Shown here: one piece after another, positions 51,601-62,774 of the stretch
How positions within the stretch are numbered: the first letter of the stretch is position 1
Layout: each line of letters begins with the position of its first letter
From: Arthrinium phaeospermum
Lineage: Eukaryota > Ascomycota > Sordariomycetes > Amphisphaeriales > Apiosporaceae
Direction of reading: 5' to 3'
Assembly (NCBI GenBank): GCA_006503535.1
Contig: QYRS01000008.1
Coordinates: 806,001-870,000, forward strand
Length of the DNA stretch: 64,000 bases
The notes under the pieces: model-generated
Seen by the model: only the letters and a program-made list of their open reading frames with translations
What the model was told of the DNA's origin: nothing
Database searches by the model: none
Program-made: the position numbers and the translations under genes

Positions 51601-54254
51601 TCGATATATAAATTACCGTTATTAATAAAATATAATAGCGAATAAAAAAATATATTTAAAATAATTCGGTTTAAAGTATTAATAAAATTAACGTTAAAAC
51701 TTCGTTAAAAATTTAAAGTATTAAAAAGTAATAATAACGGTTTTTTAAAATTAAAATCGATAATATTATTTTTATATAAATAAAAATAATAAATAAAAAT
51801 TTTAATCGTTATTTTATTATCTACGTCGAATATTTAAAAATTTATATATAACTTTATAATTATTAATTATATATTATTTATATTTAATAATTAAGTTTTA
51901 ATTTAAAATATTTTAAATATAATAATTATATATTATTAAACGCGGAAAATATATCCGTAATTTTTTTATATATTATAATTTTTAAATAATAATAAAATGT
52001 ATATTTAAAATATTATTAACGAATTTAATTAAAACTAAAAAAATTAAAATTAAAATCGTTATTATCGTTACTTTTAATTATTAATTATTTATTAATTTTA
52101 ATTTATTAATATATTTCAATAAAAAAAATCGATAAAAAGTTTTATTATTTTTTATAACGATAAAATTTATATTTATATTAAATTTAATCGATTTCCTATT
52201 AAATTTAAATAATATTAAAATTATTATAATTATTATAACTATAAAATAAAAAAAAAAAAACGTAATAATAAATCGATTAAAACTTAGTTATTAAAGATAA
52301 AAAATTATAATATTAATATAAATAAAAATAACGATAATCGTTATTATTATAAAATAAAAAATATAATATTATAAATCGGAAATAACGTTTAAAAGTTACG
52401 AATTATAAAATTAAAATATATTTAAAACTATTTAAACCCGTTTATTTTAACGATATATATAAATATTACGTGAAAAAAAGGTGAAAAAGTTATTAAAAAT
52501 ATTATAAATTATAAAAAAATTAAAATTATAAAAATATAATTATAATAATCTTTATAATAATTAAATATTTAATTTTTAATAATAAAAAAAATATTTAAAT
52601 ATTTAACGTTATTATATTTTTTATAAACTTTTTATTTTATTTTAATAATAATACCTTTACTTTTAAAAAACTTACCTTTTTTATAAAAAAGATCGCCGCC
52701 GCCGTTAAAAATAATAAAAATAATAAAACTAACTTTAATTATAATATAAATTAATTAAAATAAGAATTTTTAATAAAAAATAATATTTTAATAATTAAAT
52801 AATATATTATATAATAAATAAATTAAAAAAGTTTCTTTTAAATATATTATAATATAAAATAAAATTAATAAATAAATATAATAGGATAAAATTAAGAAAA
52901 GATATTAATTAATTTATTATATATAGAAAAAAATTAATATAAAAATTTAATAAGTTATAATATTTTTAAAATTAATTTTATTTCGCTTATTAAAATTAAT
53001 AAAGAAAAGTTATTACCTTATTTATATTATTATAACTTTATAAATTTTAACGATATTAAACGTATTTAAATTAATTATATTATATAATATAACTTTATAT
53101 TATTTATTATAAAAAGTTTAAAATAAATATTATTTTAATTTTTATAAAAAAAACGTATTTTTTAATATTAAAAAGAGACCCTTTAAACCCTTTTTTTCGT
53201 TATATTCGGCTTTTTCGTTATACTCGGCTTTTATTATTACGTAAAGCTTTTATTATACTTATTTTATAATATTCTACCTTTTACCCTTAACCTCTCTTAA
53301 TTTTAAATAAAATTAAATATTAAAAATTAATTTTTTATTATTTATAATTATACTTTCTTTATTACAATAAATTCTAAACTATTAAAAAAGTTTTATTTAA
53401 AAAAAAAAAGGTTTCGAAAAATAAAATAAAAAACGCCTTAACTTTATTTATATAAAACGTTATAAAAATAATTAATAAAAGAATTTAAAAGGTAATTAAC
53501 GTTTTTAATATAATATTAAAACCCCTTAAAAAGATATAGCCTTAAAAGTATAAATAGAACTTCGTTTTAATTATTAATATATTTTAATTATAATTAAATT
53601 ATACTTTTTTTTTTAAATTTATAATAAATTAAATTAAATTCTTAATTTTCTTATAAAAAGTATATTAATTATTTTAAAATTAATTTTATTTTATATAAAA
53701 TAAAATATAATTTAAAAACTATATATAACTATAAACTATTTTAAAAACATAGTATATAACTAATTTTATTTATATTTTTAATAGTTATATTATAATTAAA
53801 AATAATAAACGTTTTTATTAATAGTTAAAGGCTTATAAAAGGGTTTATATTTAATATATATTTAATATATTATTTTATAATATTAATAATTATTACTATA
53901 ACTACTTTAACTTTAAAGCTTTTAATATAATAAAATCTTTAAATTAATTTATATTAAATATATAAGTAATAATATATATATTACCTACTTAAACCAGTGA
54001 TATAAGAATTATTAATACATGTCGTTAATTTAATATTATTAAAAGGTTAACTTAAAAAAGGGCAAGTAGTTTAACTAACTAATGGCTAAGTAGGTTAATA
54101 TCCAACAAAACGGATCGGACTTCAAATAAAAGGTACTCTATAGATACGAGCAACTTATCCATTTCGCCCAATCGGCCCCAGGAGGCGCTTGGTATGGCTC
54201 ACGGAAGTCGGTAACGTCTTCGCTCGTTGAGCTGCCAGTGCTGTGGGGGATTTG

Positions 54255-54831
54255 CTAGGTGTTGGTCATCGTAGCTTCAGTCGAGGGAGGACTAAGTGTA
54301 TCAGAGGCCGTATCGCTGGCGCCGGGTGTCGTCGAGCCCTGGAATAGAATTGGTTGCTGGGCATCGGGGGCGTTGACCGGAGTAGGTAAAATCCAGTCGC
54401 CGCCATCTTGGGCGCTGACGCAGGCTTCGTCGGCCTTAGCTCTCTCTTCGAGATTGGCCGTCCATTCGTTGACTCGGTCGAGAGCATCGTACACGTGGGC
54501 GTTGGTGTTCACATCGCCGTACTCGGAGGGGAATAGACCAACTTCTGGATTCCACTGCGACTTGACCAGTTCGCGGATTCCGGAAAGACCGCCGTCTGCT
54601 TTCAAGAACGCCCGGATCTTCGTAGCACGCTCCATCGGGAGTTTATGTCGTACCTTGTCGACGAAGTCCTGCGTCGGCCGCACGCTTGTAAGCCATGACT
54701 TCAGAACCGGAGACGAAAATTGTTTTGCCACATACCTGAATGGTTTCGTCCGCCCACAACACATCGTACTCTAGCTGCAGTTTTGGGTATCGTGAAGCCT
54801 CCCAATCGGCTGCTTCCCCAGAAAAATCCAT
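54255..54831 (-). CDS. Unknown protein, tandem paralogue A
   Basis: Two exons, 54831-54736 and 54668-54255, give 169 residues. The 67-nt intron runs from GTATGT to CCGACGCAG. The acceptor was chosen over a nearer one because it aligns the product with the neighbour gene at 55242-56106: YDVLWADETIQ before the splice and DFVDKVRHKLPMERATKIRAFLK after it. The middle is helical and charged (VYDALDRVNEWTANLEERAKADEA); the C-terminus is Pro/Thr/Ser-rich. No signal peptide, membrane helix or catalytic motif is visible, and I do not recognise the family. The gene starts about 160 bp from the edge of the RIP island yet has normal base composition. Function unknown; the gene model is moderately sure. 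Confidence 0.66.
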
Positions 54832-55241
54832 GATGTCGATCGATGAGTATCTTATGGCGAAGATGAGTGGTAGAAGAGCCTGGTGACCTGGCGTATCTCA
54901 AAGGTAAGAGCCGACTTAGAAAGTGAAATAAAAATCAGCAGGGTAGGGTAACAGCCTTGAAACCTGTTAAGTACTCGGCGAGGCCAGTAGACTCTAAGAA
55001 GGGCAGATTGTGCTCGTTGGTGAATTATTCAATGGTTTCTCCATATCAGTCGGAACAATAGAGGATTGAATGCAGGTGGTTAGTGGGCACGAACAATGGA
55101 AATATCTATAACGACACGAGAAGTTCCAGTCCTGAATCTTGGCATTTTATATCGTTCTTATCTAAATGCCCCCTGGGTCCCGAAAGAAAAGGTATCATTA
55201 TACGCCGAACCTTTTAAGATGGTTCACGTTTCTTGCAGGGC

Positions 55242-56106
55242 TCACAAGCCCCAGCCCCGACCAAACGAGGTAGGAGGGCGAGGAGGGAGGGAAGGGTGTG
55301 GTTTGGTAGGGGGGCGAGGAGGGAGAGAAGGGTGTGGCTTCAATGAGCCGGCGTAGTTGGGCCTGGCCAGGGCCTGGCCGCCAGAAGCAGGAGGGGCGGC
55401 GGCGGGAGAGGGAGAAGGAGAAGAGCCATTCTGTGCGGCCAGGACCAGCGTGCTCTGGTGCTTCGGCGGCTGCTTCGGGGTATCCTCATCCTGCTGGATG
55501 AGGATACCCCCCTCGTCGTCAGAGCTTCCAGACGAGATATCCATAGGCTGGTTTGACTCGTCGGAGCTGACGGAAGGCGAGCGCAATGGCTGAGGCTCGG
55601 CGTCTTGTGAGGATGTATTCGATGCCTGCTCATTGTCGATTCCTCTGTGCAGCAGGTCTTCCAATCGTGTCTCCTGAGCATATACGCGTTGCTGGAGCTC
55701 TTGGTCCCAGGCCGAGACTCTTCGGATGGCTTCAGATACGAGACCGATGTTCGACAGGGCGCTCTCTCCTTCGGTGGGGAAGCCTTGGTAGATGTCGCAC
55801 GAGAATCGTACCGAATCCCGCAGCTTGATGATACCCTCCTCGAGGAAGTCCTGGACACGCTGCAGGCGCTCGTTGGGGGGCATAGCGTTGACGCATTGGA
55901 GGAATTCCTAAAGGGGTTGTCAGCTAAGTGATCACAAAGTCTAACGAGACGTTGATAGAATATTCGGTGGTACTTACAACAACACTGGCATCGACCCATT
56001 CGGCGTCGTAGACCGGCTCCGAGAGGCACAAGCCCCAGGAACGACCCTCATCACCGGCCGGACCGGGCCGGGCGGTCTCGGCTTCGATACCCATGCGGAA
56101 GGACAT
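55242..56106 (-). CDS. Unknown protein, tandem paralogue B
   Basis: Two exons, 56106-55978 and 55907-55242, encode 264 residues with a GTAAGT...TTTAG intron in phase 0. The joined sequence VYDAEWVDASVV then EFLQCVNAMPPNERLQRVQDFLEE matches the neighbour at 54255-54831 around the same splice point, followed by a similar helical segment (SEAIRRVSAWDQELQQRVYAQE). The C-terminal half is longer than in the paralogue: a Ser/Asp-rich stretch (DISSGSSDDEGG), Ala/Pro runs and two copies of KPHPSLPPRPPT. A 15-bp perfect DNA hairpin lies inside the coding region (55477-55510). No signal peptide or known domain. Function unknown. Confidence 0.7.
55270..55341. repeat. 36-bp direct repeat in paralogue B
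   Basis: Two 36-bp units, starting 55270 and 55306, differ at only a few positions and encode the duplicated KPHPSLPPRPPT segment on the minus strand. The plus strand is G-rich, with several GGG runs. Confidence 0.88.
55477..55510. repeat. 15-bp perfect hairpin, 4-nt loop, inside paralogue B
   Basis: Left arm 55477-55491 (GGGGTATCCTCATCC) and right arm 55496-55510 are exact reverse complements around the loop TGCT. On the minus strand it encodes part of GGILIQQDEDTPK. Confidence 0.93.
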
Positions 56107-56109
56107 GGT

Positions 56110-56700
56110 CAGAGCGTGCCGGAAGTGTGGTATCGTGCTAGCTGAAACCTCTTAGGATTCTTATGATGGTGACTTCGGCGTTCACAAGAATCGCCGAAGA
56201 TTGTGTTAAGAGTATGGTGTCGTGAAAGCGGAAACTGGAAAGGGCTCGCAAGTCTTTGTGATGGTAGCTTCGGCGTTTACCAAGAGCTTCCGAAGAATGT
56301 GTTAAGAGTATGGTATCGTGAAGGCGGAAACTTGCCCGGGCTCGCAAGTCTTGATGGCGGTGACTTCTGCGTTAACAAGGTTACGTCTGAGCTAGGTCCC
56401 GAATGTGCGTTGACCGAGAGCTTCCGGAAAGAGAGTAGAGAGTATGGTATCGTGCTGGTCGAAAATTGCCGGGGGCTCGCGAGTCTTTGTAGTGACGACT
56501 TCTGCGCTGACAATGTTGCGTATAGGCTAGATCCCGAAGGCTCATTGACCAAGCGCTCTCAGAAAATGTGTGAAGAGCGTGGTGTCGTGCTGGCTGAAAT
56601 TTGCTTGGGCCTGCGGGATCTTTATGGTGGTAGCCTCTGCGACGACAAGGTTGCGAATAAGCTAGGTCCCGAAGGTACAACGTACATCGACCAAGAGCTT
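56110..56700. repeat. Degenerate tandem repeat, about 135-bp period
   Basis: Five degraded copies share a core like CTCGCAAGTCTTTGTGATGG. The core starts near 56151, 56245, 56341, 56476 and 56611, so spacings are about 94, 96, 135 and 135 bp. Three of these are multiples of three. The plus strand is open for 200 codons across the copies (56203-56805), with a repeated peptide like GLASLxxxDFCxxKVxxxLGPEGxLT. The minus strand is also partly open, so coding status is unclear. The array lies directly upstream of paralogue B on its promoter side. Confidence 0.75.
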
Positions 56701-59358
56701 TCAAGAACTAAGCATGGAAGGAGTGAAACAAGATTGCGTTCAATTTTTTCAAGTGCTCAGCGGAGACTGCTCTTTCCATCAAGCACCGCATGCAAGAAGT
56801 TTTGATAGACGCCGGCTTCTGATGATAGCGTTTGATTATCGTGAGATGCTACCTATTCGACACCATTGTGCTTTCTACAATCACCTTAGCACGGTTCAGT
56901 CTCAAGCTAAAAGATCCCTTTCGAACGTGCTGGCAGCAATAATGCCATAGTTCACATCAGTTACCGAGAGCGTGATGCTCTTCCAACGATACGGGGTTAG
57001 TATATCGCCGACTATAAAAATATGGCTTATTGGCCGGGCTCGCACTCATACCTCGTAACCTCCGGAGGGGCTCCGGAGGGCCTCCGGGTCACCTCCGGAA
57101 TCAATACCACTTGTCTGTAGACAAACGGATAGGAAGCACGCTCTTTGCCGGGCCCCAGACGATAGGTGATGCAACAGTAACAACAACAACACAACGCCGC
57201 AACTATATCTACCCCGTGACCGTAGCACCCTCCAAGAGCTTCGGCGAGACTGTATTGTCCTAGTTGCTGCGGCCTAATCTCGAAAGAGGCTCTGAATGAA
57301 GGAGCAATGCCAACACCCTCAGTGCTGTGGTAGATGACTTCCCGGTGTCAGAGCTAGTACGTATGGTCGGAGGCCAGGGGAAGATATGCTTCATGGACAA
57401 GTGTTTCTCTAAGCACAGAATGACTGCCCATACAGTTAAAAATCAAGACTTAGAATGGTCCAAGCACACACTGATGTTCTGATTCGAGTGATCCATAGAG
57501 CCTCCTGCCCGTTCTCCCCTGAGGAGGGTCCTCTTTCCTTGTGGCCTCATCATCTACTAGTCTACTATCAAGTCTTGAAACATCATTCTGAAAAATAGAC
57601 GAGAGTCAATGTGACTGGCTGCCTGCACCTCAAGTAAATGGTATCTTTCACAAAGGCATGGATATCCGGTCTCTAGTGTTATAAACAGCATATAATCGTC
57701 GTCATGGGGTTTGTGACGAGACAGAAAGCAGGCCATCACATTCTTTACTGCGGAAAAGGTGGGAGGTGCTGTTGCTCTTATAGAGCCTCTTTGCCAAGCG
57801 CCCCAAGGTACGATGAATAGCTGATTGATTGAAATGGGATAGCCGAGATAAGCGACACCAAATATGTAGGTAGGCAACAGTTTGTTGTATGTGTTTGTGC
57901 TAATGGGAGGCGAGATGATACATACATAAACACCCATGGCAATTGTCTGTCTTGGTCTCCACCCGCAAAGTCACTTGACTGGCACGGGAGGCTGCATAGG
58001 TTTAGATGAAGTGGTACGGTAGCCTGCTAGGTAGCATGCATGCATGCATCCCTCAGCAATCCAGGTCTGAGGCTGGCTGGCTGGCTGCCTGTCAAAGTCG
58101 AGGGAGGGTTGCAGTGGTGGTTACAATGGTCTACAGTGTGGATAACAAGTGTGCATGACCCTTGGAAAGGCCTCAATTCCCATTGACTGGCCGGGATCCA
58201 ATGAGTCTGTTTCTGATGGGAGCCGGACCGGTCTTTGATCCGAGGGAGAGGGGTGTGGCGTGCCACTAGCCGCAGGGTTTGATTGGCCAGACTCACACCA
58301 TCTGCCTCAGCGAACTTCAGGGAGTGATCAACTGGGGAAAGACGGTGCCACTGCCTCGTGATCGTTCCTCCCCAACTATCGCTTCTCACCAGCTTGTTAC
58401 CGAGTCCATCGAGCCCGGGAAGAGGTGCAATTGATATTTCAACAAGCCCACCGTCCCCGGGCGAGTCCTCGTCACTTCCATCTTCCTTTTTTGCATTCGG
58501 ACTTGCATTTCTGCTGCGGTTAAGCCCCTCCAGCTCCACGGCATCGCGGCATCTACACAACGACAGCTCACGTGTTTTCTGATCATCTGACTTGATCCAT
58601 CCCTTTAGCCAGTTGACTGGCCCCCATCGATGTGAGTTCGGTTTCCATCATTTCCATCACCGAATGCGATCCCATCTTCATCGCTGCCATTTGCTTGGTC
58701 GCCTGGGACAGCCACCCAAAGCAATCCAGATCCTGTCTGCTGCTGGGACCAAGCAAAAACTCTTCACATGTTGTCGTGCTGTCGCGCTTTCATTCGGTAG
58801 GACTGCGCGCGTTTGCAAGCAGATGACTCGACGCGCCCGCCCAGTGTAAGCCATGGGCAAGGCAGGCCGATGTGATGCTGCGTATGACAAAGCCTTGTGT
58901 CGATGCCACATCCATGGGCTGCGCATTTGTGAATGCACCTGTATTTCCATTTTTATTTGACGTCGCTGGGAACAGCTGCATGGTATCTGCTACCAGATTG
59001 CAGCCCTGCTTATGTGAAGCTGCTACAAGCGGCCAAAATCATAGCACAGCAACTACTCTGGTCCCTCATGCGAGCACATTTCTTCTGTTTGCCCAATAGC
59101 GCTCTTTCCCCCTACTTTACTATGACCATGGAATTTTAGGCGTTGGGTTGCGCGCTTGTCTCTGTCTGGTGGCTGGTTTGGCAGTGTTGATTGAATATGA
59201 TAGCCCACCATGCAAGCGTACATGTTTCTTTGGTCACAGTGCTAACAGATCACAGCCCAAGACCCTGAATATTGTAGGCCACCGAGGGCCTTAGAATACA
59301 GCACTGGCCTGCAGTAGGTGTCATCATTTGTTGATCCATCATCGCGTGCTAAGCGACT
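56701..59358. other. Intergenic region upstream of CBF1-type gene
   Basis: No supported gene. Around 57059-57101 four CTCCGG/CCGGAG-type units, including the palindrome CCTCCGGAGG, cluster in about 45 bp. ATGC and GGCT microrepeats occur near 58030-58090. A CACGTG E-box is at 58569-58574. Open frames such as minus 57557-57937 and minus 58027-58560 lack family features. Confidence 0.55.
58569..58574. promoter_or_regulatory. CACGTG E-box upstream of the CBF1-type gene
   Basis: TCACGTGT lies about 785 bp upstream of the bHLH gene start at 59359. The encoded protein is expected to bind this core, so autoregulation is possible. One site at this distance is weak evidence. Confidence 0.35.
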
Positions 59359-60424
59359 ATGGAGTCGGCATATACTTCTACAGAGGCTGCTCTGGAGCAG
59401 CTTAAGGGACCTCCGGATCGAGCGTATCTGACCGCCATGGCCGAGGCTGTCGCACATGAGCAAGCAGACTTGAGTCCGCCAGCTCCGTCAAGCCCTAGCC
59501 AGAAGCGGAAGCGAGGACTCCCTGACGAGTCGTCGTCGCCCGATTCGCGGCGCTCAAAGCGTAGTGCACCGGCGGCGCCTCTATCTGACCATGCAGAACC
59601 CGACAATGCAGCCTCGTATGTCGAAAGCGCAGTAGAAGCCGCACAGGCTGCTGCCGCCGCCAATGTCAGCGCGGCCGACTTCACTGCTCTGCAGCAAGCT
59701 GCTGCTGATCACCACGAGTCTGAAGATGCTGCCAATGCATCAAGCACAGCCGCAGCTGCTCTGGGATCAATGTACCCAACGATACACATCCCCCCAACCA
59801 CGGAGCAGACCTTTGCCGCCCAGATTGCAAATGAAACAGAGCATCACCATCATCCATACGGCGCTGCTGAAATGATGCATACCGCGGACGGCCTTCCTGA
59901 TACCTCGGGTGGTTTGAACCAGAATGGCATGCGATCAGCTCCAAATGCCGATTTCTTAGGACAATCAGGACCTAAGCCTGCTGTCGGCTCAGAGGAGTGG
60001 CACAAACTGCGCAAGGATAACCACAAAGAAGGTTCGTATGCAGTGGCACCGTCGCACTTTTCAGCTTCACTTGGATTATGGCTGACCTGGAGGCATAGTG
60101 GAACGGCGGAGAAGAGAAACCATCAACGAAGGCATCAACGAGCTAGCAAAGATCGTACCCGGTTGCGAGAAGAACAAAGGCTCTATTCTCGCGCGTGCTG
60201 TGTCCTTTATAACACAACTTAAGGAGAATGAGGCACACAACCTTGAGAAATGGACTATTGAGAAGCTGCTTACCGAACAAGCCATCTCGGAGTTGAGCGC
60301 ATCGAACGATAAGCTCAAACAAGAATGCGACAGAATCTACCGGGAAATGAACGTATGGAAGCAGCTTGCCCAAAACGCCGGCCTGAAGCTCCCTCAGTCC
60401 AAGGAGGAGCCTTCGTCTTCATGA
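59359..60424 (+). CDS. CBF1: CBF1-type bHLH transcription factor
   Basis: Exons 59359-60031 and 60099-60424 give 332 residues. The 67-nt intron (donor GTTCGT, a less usual form; acceptor GCATAG) splits the basic region between HKE and VERRRRETIN. The bHLH (about 215-275) reads KDNHKEVERRRRETINEGI then LAKIVPGCEKNKGSILARA, with the His, Glu and Arg that contact CACGTG. A leucine-heptad coiled coil follows (EKWTIEKLLTEQAISEL). This matches yeast Cbf1 and its filamentous homologues, which act in sulphur amino-acid gene control, ribosomal gene regulation and, in yeasts, centromere function. The N-terminal half is Ala/Ser/Pro-rich with KRKR-type nuclear-targeting clusters. Length and layout are normal. 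Confidence 0.94.
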
Positions 60425-62774
60425 CGGATCCAAGGAGGACGTACTTTTTTCTTGCTTTCACCATTTGATTTGGCCGACATTCTTTATACCCTCTTGCACA
60501 GACTGATCGGCCCTGTGGCGTCTCGATTTCCGGTGGTTCATTGCATCGCATTTGTCGGCGATCCTTACGAAGGTGGTTGTTTACAGGTATGGGGGGAGAA
60601 GACTTCCAATAATAGGTGTTGACGGGACGGAGCATTTGCCCTGGCTGGATAAATGCGGAAGTGAGCGATGGCAGTTCTTCATTCAGAGATGGCGTTTGGT
60701 GGTTATGGGTTCAGTAGGGCTCGGATGATGGGTGATTTTGGCCCTCGCATCTGCCAATGCACACAGTGAACCAAGACATTGTTGCTGATAGGGGATAATG
60801 GTCTATGCACTAGAGTGTATTTGTTTACTGCTGTCCAGTGGTTAGATGGAAACTTGCGGTTTGACTGGAAGAACATTGTTTGAGCAGATGCTGGAGTGTA
60901 CGAATGAAGCATGACAGACAGCTGTGTGTAGCACAAACGCTATGTTTGCTTGTGCCTGATAGCTAACAGCACATATATGCATGCAGGTGCCCAAGGTTAG
61001 GTGTAGCATGTTTGTCAACATGTTTCATCAGGGACCGGCTTTAGCTAAGGTACATACCTCTAGCCTTACAAACGGAGACAAAGGATGCAGAGGCGGATAA
61101 AGAGTGCCGAGGATGAAGTCAGCTTATTGTTGAAACCGTCTCATTTCTCTCTCTTTCTCTCGGGAATCCTGGTTGATGGAGCACAAAAGCACATGTAGAT
61201 TCCAGTTCATGACACAGACAGAAAGTCCGACAAAGCCGCACATACGGAAGCGTGCTATGGATGACACGACACAGGGCAGGGAACCTACAATGGTGGCTTG
61301 ATGTGTGGGAGTGCGTGTACCTGCACGTGTACATGTTTGTCTGTAGGTAGAGTGCAACCAACTTGTTGATCTCGATGGGTTGGCAAGGAACAACGCAAGA
61401 GACCGGGACTGCCTGGCAGAATACCTGGGAGAAAGCATATGCAATGAATATCAATGCCTCCCCATGCAGGATGGAAAAGGAGACAGGTATCGAATATACC
61501 AATGGAAATGCGCATCAATATTCTCGACGCTAATAATAACCCAAGCTTTTGGGGCTTGAATACAACATCCATCGGGTAGGTAGGCTTGGGAGGGAAGCGG
61601 GGCAGCATGGGTGTAACAGACCTTTCGTTCTCTGCCTTTCCACCGGCCCTGACCAATGCCGACCTCTGAGTCGCCCATGTTCTTGCGGCTACAGTGGGCC
61701 GCCCACTGCTCTGCCCGCTGCCCAGAAGGCCGCCCAGACTCCAGGCGCTGACTCTCAGGCCATGCCCCAGGCTCCCAGGCTCGCCCAGGCAGTCAGTCAG
61801 TCCTGTGGTGTGCGCCCGGAAATAGGCACCCCCTCAAAAACCTTTGCCATGAGAAATGGAGCCTTCGGCTTTTTCTCTCAGTTCCATCTTTTTCATCCTG
61901 CACACCATCAATTCTGCCCTACTTTTACTACTCCCCAAACTTCGACTTCAACCCCCCCCAAACCTCCAGCTTTGTCTTTTTTTCTTCTTCCTTCTTCATA
62001 CACAAGACAACTGGGTCAACCCAACCGTCCATCGAAAATCCAGAAAAACACCACCCCTCCCCTCCCTGAAATACAAGCACGCTCATCGCTCTGTTCGGCA
62101 GAGTCAATTCGCAATCCAGAAAATACTCTAGAATCCGTTGTGGCAACAGCGCCCCCCCCTCCCGGCAACCAGCATCCCGTTCCCGATCCCGTTCTGGGAA
62201 TAACTGCTTCGTCGCAGCCCTCTCGATAACTTGTCAGAAAGCGTGTCAACGTGCAGCGAAGGCCGTTGATTCTCTCCCCCTCTCGACACCTCATCGAACC
62301 CCCACATAAAAAGGGTTTCTCGCATACATTGCTGTTTATGTATCAGCACGAAAAGACCGCTGTGTTTAGACACCATCCCCCTCTTCAGCTGCAGTCGTTT
62401 CGCATACCGCGAAAGCCTTGTAGCCCTCATATCAGCTCTTTCGGTTGAATCCCACAGTCCTGTTCATCACTCGAGTTCATGCCTGCCAACGCCACGAACA
62501 ACGGCAATCCTACCAGTCTCCCCTATGTTCGCTAAGAATATCCGCTTCTTCTACTGACAGCCTGGCTTGTCCCATCCGCTCCGCGCCTCCCATACAACCG
62601 CAGTGTCCTTCCGCAGATGACTAGTAAAGTCTCGGGATACTACCACAAGTCCGTCCACGCACCGTCAACACGTTCTCAGCTCTCCCACGCCCGTTGAGTC
62701 CACCCTAGACTCGACCCCAGCACCAATTAAGTCTCCCGCTTTCCGCAGCCGGATATAAGAATACCACCGCAATC
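60425..62774. other. Intergenic and long 5' leader region of eIF5
   Basis: No supported gene between the CBF1-type gene and eIF5. From about 61.9 kb the plus strand becomes pyrimidine-rich, like a fungal housekeeping promoter and leader. Two short upstream ORFs (62479-62535, 62617-62697) precede the eIF5 start. A CACGTG core is at 61324-61329. Confidence 0.6.
62479..62697 (+). promoter_or_regulatory. Two upstream ORFs before eIF5
   Basis: An 18-codon uORF at 62479-62535 (MPANATNNGNPTSLPYVR) and a 26-codon uORF at 62617-62697 (MTSKVSGYYHKSVHAPS...) lie within 300 bp of the eIF5 ATG at 62775, and both end before it. In mammals eIF5 represses its own translation through uORFs in poor start context. 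Whether these are in the mature leader is unknown, as the transcription start and any leader intron cannot be seen. Confidence 0.45.

Larger units (their letters stand above)
43771..54090. repeat. RIP-degraded AT-rich island (about 10.3 kb)
   Basis: Base composition changes abruptly at both ends to almost pure A/T. No open frame of 60 codons exists on either strand between about 43,730 and 54,255. CpA and TpG are almost absent and TpA is abundant, while most surviving C and G sit in CpG (also some CpT/ApG). That is the pattern of repeat-induced point mutation, which prefers CpA, and is the opposite of CpG-methylation decay. The original repeats, probably transposons, are no longer identifiable by eye. 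Internal structures include (TTA)n/(TAA)n tracts near 44,090-44,140 and 45,121-45,220, a recurring 14-bp palindrome at 45.34-45.61 kb, and an 18-bp tandem pair at 53,193-53,228. Such islands are usually heterochromatic. Confidence 0.93.

Noticed and set aside
43771..54090. Centromere interpretation of the AT island
   Set aside because: Regional centromeres of related fungi are AT-rich but usually several times larger than 10 kb; a degraded repeat island is the simpler reading.
58027..58560. 177-codon minus-strand open frame
   Set aside because: Composition looks shuffled and it ends in microsatellite-encoded residues; treated as part of the CBF1 upstream region.
61549..62229. 226-codon plus-strand frame before eIF5
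   Set aside because: Pyrimidine-rich promoter/leader translated as Pro/Ser/Thr; no conserved features.
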